NCBI RefSeq assembly: GCF_013618865.1
Contig: NZ_JABSOE010000030.1
Span: 1 to 55,477 of the forward strand
Reading direction: 5' to 3'
DNA: 55,477 nt
Source: Phocaeicola faecicola
Lineage (GTDB): Bacteria; Bacteroidota; Bacteroidia; Bacteroidales; Bacteroidaceae
The translations under genes and the position numbers were made by a program. This document shows positions 49,583-55,477 of this stretch, piece by piece; the first letter of the stretch is position 1; each line of letters starts with the position of its first letter. Under the pieces are notes generated by a model. The model was not told the origin of the DNA. It saw only the letters and a program-made list of their open reading frames with translations, and searched no databases.

Positions 49583-50458
49583 TTACAGAATGATGGAGCC
49601 TTCGATGGTTCCCTGGTTTCCCCAGCCTTCAATCGTTACATTGCCCAGTTCGATATAACCGTTTTTCACTGTCAGGTCAATCGACAACTGCTTGCCACCC
49701 TGCAGTTCCTCAGTGTCGGTAACCAGCTGATCCAATTCAAATGTCTTCGTAAAACCGCCAAAGGATACTTCAAGCGTTACATCCGACAACCGCTGAGGTA
49801 CCAGTGTGAAAGACACATGCTCTCCCTCAGCTGTAAATACCGACTGTTGTGCAGCCGTATTGTTCAACGTTCCGTCGAACAGATTCACCTCACAAGACGA
49901 CTTGGCAGTACATTTAGTAGTGATACCGGTAATGTCCACTCCCTCGGCTGCGGTAAAGTTCACTACCAGACGATGCATGGCATGCTTGAAAGTCATCGCC
50001 ACCGGAGTCTCACTTTCCATGTTCACTCCCGAGGTATATGCCAGCAGCAAGTCCTTATCGGCAGCCGTAGCCAGGTCGAAGGTAAATTTTCCATTCTGGA
50101 CCTGCTGTTTCGGATAACAAGCCGCAAAATTCACCTTTGAGGTAGGAGCTGAGAAAGAAACCTCCTTCCAGTACAGTTGTGTAGAAGCCACCGTATAATC
50201 GAAATTCACACATTCCGAAGCAGCCTGTGAAGAAATCTGCAGAGCAAAGACATCTCCATCAGAAAAGTTTCCGCTACCGTTGCTGTCCAGTTCAGGACTT
50301 CTTGCCACAGTAGTTTTCTCCTGAGCAATGATAGAAGTACGGAGACTGATTTTCTTATCGGTATTCTCTGTAGGAGTACCACCGGGTACCTCATTGTTTC
50401 CACATCCGCTCAACAACAGCACAGCCAAAGCCATGGACGCATAATGTTTTCTCTTCAT
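49583..50458 (-). CDS. fimbrillin-like lipoprotein
   Basis: A 291-residue lipoprotein. The lipobox is LLLSGC (Cys 19). The mature part has the pattern of fimbrillin-family proteins (NGSGNFSDGDVFALQI, then FKHAMHRLVVNF), as in FimA/Mfa-type subunits and accessory proteins of Bacteroidales. The same FKHAMHRL-type block occurs in the neighbouring protease gene (FRHVMHRL), so the two share a domain. It is a surface or pilus protein. Confidence 0.8.
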   Translation of the reverse strand: MKRKHYASMALAVLLLSGCGNNEVPGGTPTENTDKKISLRTSIIAQEKTTVARSPELDSNGSGNFSDGDVFALQISSQAASECVNFDYTVASTQLYWKEVSFSAPTSKVNFAACYPKQQVQNGKFTFDLATAADKDLLLAYTSGVNMESETPVAMTFKHAMHRLVVNFTAAEGVDITGITTKCTAKSSCEVNLFDGTLNNTAAQQSVFTAEGEHVSFTLVPQRLSDVTLEVSFGGFTKTFELDQLVTDTEELQGGKQLSIDLTVKNGYIELGNVTIEGWGNQGTIEGSIIL

Positions 50459-50542
50459 AACTTATTATTCAAAAATTTATCAGTCAATAAAATCATTCAT
50501 TCTCTCAACATATCACCGGCTCTCTGCCGACAATAAGGCCTA

Positions 50543-52230
50543 TTAAAGTCCCAAATATTTCTTCCAGTATTCCTCGCCCAAATCAAGTGTCACGATACGA
50601 CTTATAACAGTCGATCTGTTATCCTCAATATACCCTGATTTAAAGCACGTATAGGAACCTCCTTCAGGATACGTTTCATACACTATCTGAAGACGCAGAC
50701 AACCTACTTTCCACTGTTCAAAGTAATCCCGGTCATTGTTGTCTGCCATATAGATATAAGAAACATCTCCGTTTTCATCAAACTCTGCTCCCCACATGGT
50801 TACAGCATGGCTTTTATTGGCCGGACCTATGACTATCCCTATACCTTTCTTGTTTTTCAAGGCATCTTTGATTGTCTCATTGAAATTTTCCTTACTCAAT
50901 CCACCGATGTTTTTGCCTAAAAGAACCCCTTCTGGAAACACATCCTTAAAATAACCGGCATAATTATAAGGAGCCAGCAGTTTAGGATAAGAAGGAACCT
51001 TACCGTGGATGAACCAGTTGATTCCATCATCAATTTTCCCGGCCTTATCATCAAATGCATCCACGTAGCATTGGAAAATATCACTTTCCTGAGGTTTATC
51101 CAACGGATAATCGTAAACCGGTCCTTTATACCTTTCACCGTACAGATCCACGTATTTCTTGTTCTGTGCAATCCACCAGTGCATCAGATTGGCAGCCGTA
51201 GCAGCCCAACACATCATTCCATCGGGAGTCAGATTTGGATTTGCCGTAGGATTGCGTTTGTTGCAATCGTACCATCCATATTCCTTCTTCCAGGGCAAAT
51301 AAAGATTGGAATACTCAGGGAAGAGCTTCAGCCAGGCAGATTCATCGGCAGCATAAGTGCCGTATGTCCAGCATTTTTTATTCTTCCATTCCGAATCAGA
51401 AGCCTGCACAGACAACCGGACCGTAGTTTCCTTACCTGCCATAAAAAACTCCAGCGGACTGCCGTCGTTCTGCAGCTCCGGAACCTTATATATCGCCTTC
51501 TTACCGTCGGCGGTAATCTCCATGAGACCTTCACTTTCCCGATAAGGCAATGCAGACTGCGGAAAAATAAGCGCTTCCAGACTGCCGTCCGTATTTTTCT
51601 TGGGAGTGATCCACTGGAAATCTCCTTCCCCCAACTGAGTATTACCGGTGAGCAGATTCACCGTACCTCCTACCTTGCTTCTTACTCTGACAGTCAGATC
51701 TCCGGCCGCATCCGAGAATTCTACCCTCAAACGATGCATCACGTGACGGAAAGTCATGACAGACGTATACTCTCCCGTTTCCAGCGCCGACTGTGAGTAC
51801 AGCAAGTCGGAAGCAGTGTAACCATTCTCCTGCTGGTTCAGTTCTACAGACAAAGAAACCGACTCTGCATTATCCTCTGCGGCAGACGGTATGCAAGGAT
51901 AATGGGCAGACAGTTGCAGGCGTCCCGCTCCAAAATCAGAACGTCTCAAACGGGGCATCCATTCTCCCCCGGTAAAGGTCAGTTCTCTATAGGTTAGTCC
52001 ATTTTCGCCATTAATATACAATCCGATACGGTCGCCTTCGCTGAAATTTCCCGAACCGTCGGGAGCCAGATCGGCTCTTGTTTCCGATTTGGTAAAATAC
52101 AACTGCAAATAATCATCACCCGCAAGCTTGTCATACTCCTTCTCCTCCGCACAGGAAGCAAGCAAAAAAGGCACAAGCTTAACCAAAGCCCCACTACATT
52201 TTTCTCTAAACTGAAGAATTTTCTTTCCAT
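50543..52230 (-). CDS. IdeS/Mac-like cysteine protease with fimbrillin-like domain; 5' frameshift
   Basis: A secreted cysteine protease candidate of about 560 residues. After a lipobox (LLASC) come about 230 residues of fimbrillin-like sequence (GSGNFSEGDRIGLYING, FRHVMHRLRVEF) and then a domain matching the IdeS/Mac IgG protease family C66: DGMMCWAATAANLMHWW carries the catalytic Cys, KSHAVTMWGAEFDENGDVSY the His, and YMADNNDR the Asp, all in the same order as IdeS. IdeS cuts IgG; the specificity here is unknown. The signal peptide is complete only if the six-T run (A6 at 52164-52169 on the plus strand) has seven, giving MERKFFSLEKNVVGLWLSLC from ATG 52230. As written, only a TTG at 52186 gives the main frame. 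Confidence 0.8.
52164..52169 (-). other. T6 homopolymer breaking the protease signal peptide
   Basis: With one more T, the ATG at 52230 reads through a normal lipoprotein signal peptide into the protease frame. With six, it reads into CLLPVRRRR and stops later. Slippage-based phase variation, ribosomal slippage or a sequencing error would all fit. Confidence 0.6.
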
Positions 52231-52581
52231 ATTAATATTAATAAACCTCTGCTTATACCTCATTGAATGCCCGATACTAAACAGTTCAGATTCAAGTCTG
52301 TTTCCTTTAATTTTGCAAAATAAACACATTTTTTCAAACGCAGCATAAATCAAAATATTTTTTATCCCTACTTACTGAAAATAAACATTTTACAAAAACC
52401 CAGGAATCAATAATAAATATATACAAAAATCACTTCTGATTTTTCTTCTGGCTTTATTGGCCGGCCCCGATTCCAGCACATCGGAGAATGCAACTCTCCG
52501 GTACAATAAAAAAATCCTTTGCATCCCACCCGAAAACCAATATTTATATATAGCTTTGCCTGGAATAATGTCCCGATTAAT
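52231..52581. other. divergent gene-free region
   Basis: A 351-base AT-rich gap between the leftward protease and the rightward barrel gene. It holds a CGGAGA-n7-TCTCCG hairpin (52481-52499) and the rightward promoter at 52551. No gene is seen. Confidence 0.5.
52551..52559 (+). promoter_or_regulatory. -7 box for the outer-membrane protein gene
   Basis: TAGCTTTGC fits TAnnTTTG and lies 23 bases before ATG 52582. Confidence 0.6.
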
Positions 52582-55341
52582 ATGCATAAACTATACTTTT
52601 GCCTGTTGTGCCTTTTGAGTATATTAACCGTGTCTGCCGAAAAAAGGACCGCATACCAGAAAATCAAAGGTTGTATCATGCTGATGAATGAGAACAAGCA
52701 GCAGGAGCCATTGCCGTATGCCAACCTCAGTATCCTGCTGATGCCCGACTCCACGTTTGTGGCAGGAGGTACCAGCGACGAAACGGGACATTTCCAACTC
52801 CAATACAAGCGGAATCCGCAAAAGAAATACTTACTGAAAGCCTCCTACCTGGGATGCGTCTCCCTGTTTCAGGAAATCACTACTGGAAAAGACAATATTG
52901 ACCTGGGCACACTTGCCCTGCAGGAAAGCAGCAGAAAACTGGAAGAAGTTGTGGTTACGGCAGTCCGCCAGCCGGTAGAGCAAAGAGGAGACACCACCGT
53001 ATATAACGCAGAAGCCTATAAGATTCCGGAAGGAGCCTATCTGGAAGAACTCGTAAGGCGCATTCCGGGACTGAACTATGACCCGAAAGAAAAGACAATG
53101 AAATACAAAGGGGAGCCCATACAGGAAATCACGGTCAACGGAAAAGAGTTTTTCAAGGGCAACAACCGTGTAGCCCTGGAGAATATCCCCGCTCACTTTG
53201 TCAGCCGGTTAAAAGTTTATGACAAATCGGCCGAAGAAGAAAAGCTCACCGGCATCAAGGGACAGGAAAAAAACTATGTCCTCGACCTTCAGACCGCCAA
53301 AGAAGTAAACGGTTCGCTGATGACCGGCCTGGAAGGAGGCTACGGCAACAAGCATAAATTCGATTCAAGAGGACAGATTTTTCAATTTAAGGACAACGGA
53401 GAGAATATCGGCCTGGTAGGAAGCTTCGGCAACCGGAACATTACTTCGGCCTATCCGGGTAACCGGAACGGAAACCTCGGAGGAAACCTTTCGAAAAATA
53501 TCGGAGAAAAGCTGAAACTCTCGACCAGCCTGAACTATGTCCATTCCCGTCAGGGAGATGAATCGACCTCGCGCAACGAACAGTATATGAGCGGAAAGGA
53601 ACAGTACGGAGTCTCGGAGAACCTGACCAAAAGCCAGTACAATGGCCTGTCTTCCTCTGCCAACATCATCTGGGACATCAGCAAGAAAACAATGTTTCAT
53701 GCATCGGGAAGCATGAACCTCAACCGCTCCCGAAACGAAACGGACATGCATTCGGCGAAATTCAGCGAGCATCCGGGAACCAGTCTGACACGTCCCTTCG
53801 ACTACCCGGAGGATTTCGACCCGGAAACCCGCATGAACGAAATCGAACAACAGAACCACGGCCGGACAAAAGTCAAGGGCTTCAACCTCTTCACCAGCCT
53901 GACCCACCAGTTGAGCGAAAAGGGAAACAGCCTGCAAGTCTCTTTCTCGTCTTCGCTCAGCCGTCGGAAAGAAGAAAGTTTCAGGGTATCCACCAGTACC
54001 TTCTATCTGCTGCAGAATATTCACGGAACCGACTCGGTCGATTACAGAAACCAATACCAGCATTTGCCCGTCCTCAGCCGGAACAATGAAATACAGGTGG
54101 CCTACACCCATAAACTCAGCAAGACAGACCACCTGCAGTTCTCCTATGCGTTCAACAGCCAGCACGAAGAGCAGACACAGGATACGTACGACCTGTCGGC
54201 TTTCGCCGCAGAAAACTCATCCGGAACCAGTCTGGAACCGGGATACGAGCAACACCACATCGACAGCCTGAGCAACCGGCGGCAAAGTCGCACCTACAAG
54301 CATCTGCTGACCCTGTCATATGCCCACGAAGGAGAGGTATGGAACATCTATGGAGGCATCAGTCTGGCGCCACAGCAGCGAAAACTGAAACAGGAAGAAA
54401 GAAAGATGCAGCTGGATACATTGGGAAATTCACTGGAATGGGCTCCCCGACTCTCCGTCAACTACCGGAAAAACGATTATGACCTGGGTATCAGTTACAA
54501 CGGAAATACCCAGCAGCCCTCGCTGCAGGAACTGATGGCTCCAACGGTCTATCATTCCGCACTTTACGTCACGCGCAGCAACCCCAACCTGAAACCTTCG
54601 TACCAGCACAGTCTGAGTCTGACATTCAGCAATTACACCAAAGGTTTTTCGTCCTATCTTCTCTGGCGGCAGGAAATCAACAGCGTCACACAGGCTTCGC
54701 GGTATATTCCGCAAACAGGAGGAAGGGAAACCTATCCGGTGAACCTGAACGGGAACTGGGGAATCAACGGAAGTTTCAACTACGAACACCGGTTCAATTC
54801 GTTGAAAATCGGAGGAAGAGGCGGGGGAAACTTCAACCGTGACATGGGACTGATAGATGAAACCGGAGACAACCACCTGGAAAAAAGCGTTACAAAAAGT
54901 TCGGGAATGGATGCAAAGATAGAAATCTCCTATCTCCCGGCATGGGGAAACATCGACCTGAGTGCAGGCTGGGACTTCATGCAATACAAGAATTCCCTGA
55001 ACACAGAAAATACGTACGACCGCAACTATACCATCGGCTCCTCGTTATCGGCACAGCTGCCCCTGCGCATACGGATCAGTTCCGATTTCGCCTACCAGAT
55101 CCGCAGCGGAAGCTATGTAAACAGTGACGAGGAAAACGAGGCCCTCTGGAACCTCAAGGTGGGATGGAAGTTCGCCAAGGAACAGCGCATGGAACTTTCC
55201 CTGCTATGGGCAGACATCCTGAACCAGCGGAAAAGCCTGCGGCGTACCGCTTCTCCGGAAGGCTTCTACGAATACTATACCCAGCAACTGGGAAGCTATT
55301 TCATGATCTCGCTCCAGTACCGTTTCAACCGGATGAACTGA
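52582..55341 (+). CDS. outer-membrane beta-barrel (TonB-receptor-like) protein
   Basis: A 919-residue outer-membrane protein. Residues 1-20 are a signal peptide (MHKLYFCLLCLLSILTVSAE), followed by a carboxypeptidase-regulatory-like domain (about 28-115: PYANLSILLMPDSTFVAGGT, FQLQYKRN, YLGCVSL), a plug-like region (RRIPGLNYDPKEKTMKYKGE, VNGKEFFKGN) and a large barrel of the OMP_b-brl_3 type with aromatic-ending strands to the last residue region (MISLQYRFNRMN). Proteins of this type import or bind ligands at the surface; the plug has no clear SusC signature. Control by the kinase/regulator pair to the left is possible but not shown. ATG 52582 is chosen for the signal peptide. Confidence 0.85.
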   Translation: MHKLYFCLLCLLSILTVSAEKRTAYQKIKGCIMLMNENKQQEPLPYANLSILLMPDSTFVAGGTSDETGHFQLQYKRNPQKKYLLKASYLGCVSLFQEITTGKDNIDLGTLALQESSRKLEEVVVTAVRQPVEQRGDTTVYNAEAYKIPEGAYLEELVRRIPGLNYDPKEKTMKYKGEPIQEITVNGKEFFKGNNRVALENIPAHFVSRLKVYDKSAEEEKLTGIKGQEKNYVLDLQTAKEVNGSLMTGLEGGYGNKHKFDSRGQIFQFKDNGENIGLVGSFGNRNITSAYPGNRNGNLGGNLSKNIGEKLKLSTSLNYVHSRQGDESTSRNEQYMSGKEQYGVSENLTKSQYNGLSSSANIIWDISKKTMFHASGSMNLNRSRNETDMHSAKFSEHPGTSLTRPFDYPEDFDPETRMNEIEQQNHGRTKVKGFNLFTSLTHQLSEKGNSLQVSFSSSLSRRKEESFRVSTSTFYLLQNIHGTDSVDYRNQYQHLPVLSRNNEIQVAYTHKLSKTDHLQFSYAFNSQHEEQTQDTYDLSAFAAENSSGTSLEPGYEQHHIDSLSNRRQSRTYKHLLTLSYAHEGEVWNIYGGISLAPQQRKLKQEERKMQLDTLGNSLEWAPRLSVNYRKNDYDLGISYNGNTQQPSLQELMAPTVYHSALYVTRSNPNLKPSYQHSLSLTFSNYTKGFSSYLLWRQEINSVTQASRYIPQTGGRETYPVNLNGNWGINGSFNYEHRFNSLKIGGRGGGNFNRDMGLIDETGDNHLEKSVTKSSGMDAKIEISYLPAWGNIDLSAGWDFMQYKNSLNTENTYDRNYTIGSSLSAQLPLRIRISSDFAYQIRSGSYVNSDEENEALWNLKVGWKFAKEQRMELSLLWADILNQRKSLRRTASPEGFYEYYTQQLGSYFMISLQYRFNRMN

Positions 55342-55350
55342 TAAAAAAAT

Positions 55351-55477
55351 GAGGCTGTCTCAAAATAAACTTGAGATGGCCTCTATTGTTTCATCTCAGA
55401 TTGGATTCATTCGAATTTTTCTAAAGAGAGAAGTTTATAAGCTTAGTTTTGAAGATTTTATCCTTTCAAACTGTTTT
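55351..55477 (-). mobile_element. end of an insertion sequence, cut by the window edge
   Basis: GAGGCTGTCTCAAAATAAAC at 55351 is the type of terminal inverted repeat found in IS5/IS1182-like elements of Bacteroidales. Reading inward on the minus strand, the last 14 codons of a possible transposase end at TAA 55435-55437 (KQFERIKSSKLSL). Only the end of the element is in the window. Confidence 0.45.

Noticed and set aside
55351..55400. Ordinary terminator of the outer-membrane protein gene
   Set aside because: The GAGGCTGTCTCAAAATAAAC sequence is typical of IS ends, and the following frame reads as a transposase-like C-terminus; a dual role cannot be excluded.
1..55477. CRISPR arrays, tRNA and rRNA genes
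   Set aside because: No regularly spaced repeats, cloverleaf sequence or rRNA-like sequence was recognised by reading.

Overview
The window reads as Bacteroidales DNA (Bacteroides/Phocaeicola/Prevotella group). Several intergenic regions carry the Bacteroidetes -7 promoter box TAnnTTTG(C), ribosome-binding sites are weak, and the protein families are typical of the order: DUF4099, OmpA-type and OMP_b-brl barrels, fimbrillin-like lipoproteins and an ECF sigma factor. No tRNA, rRNA or CRISPR array was seen. The species cannot be fixed from the sequence.

Bases 1 to about 40,640 are a large mobile element, either an integrative conjugative element or a conjugative plasmid, cut by the left edge. 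A long rightward operon (1122-17395) encodes DUF4099, a Toprim primase-like protein, a PH-domain membrane protein, two paralogous exported proteins, M23 and GH73 cell-wall enzymes, an OB-fold protein, an ArdC antirestriction protein and an ArdC-like protein carrying a MutS domain I. This looks like the distal part of a transfer/establishment operon; the core secretion genes would lie to the left. A leftward block follows (DUF2958, OmpA-like protein, MOBV relaxase, winged-helix and envelope proteins, a lipoprotein). A rightward accessory block (26860-31337) has a resolvase-like protein lacking the catalytic serine, a DUF3800 plus nuclease-like pair, thioredoxin, DUF6155, DUF4186 and small HTH proteins. 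The last leftward block (31503-39639) holds a SLOG plus phosphoribosyltransferase pair, a ParA plus ribbon-helix-helix partition pair, two SSBs and small hypotheticals.

Three kinds of non-coding structure stand out in the element. First, three clusters of a TAGTAnnTACTA palindrome, two of them bracketing the ParA operon, look like a centromere. Second, leftward operons start from gaps that also carry an outward rightward promoter and a long gene-less transcript. The largest, 36,408 to about 37,590, contains three repeated units whose helices are kept while their sequences differ, which indicates a structured RNA. Third, an AGTATGATT/GAGTTTGATTT operator family sits at both the transfer-operon promoter and the resolvase-like promoter.

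The right end of the element is broken: a tyrosine-integrase fragment (40406-40639) runs into a complete IS256-family element (40645-42023) with no visible target duplication. Beyond it is chromosomal sequence: an ECF sigma factor without its usual partner, a PASTA protein, an in-frame chimera of RluD with a sigma-54 response regulator (a real deletion or an assembly join), its histidine kinase, a threonine aldolase, a zinc dehydrogenase, a fimbrillin-like lipoprotein, an IdeS/Mac-like cysteine protease fused to a fimbrillin-like domain, an outer-membrane barrel protein and the end of another insertion sequence. Two likely coding frameshifts fall in homopolymers (A9 at 8368-8376 and A6 at 52164-52169), so reads should be checked before either is called programmed or phase-variable.
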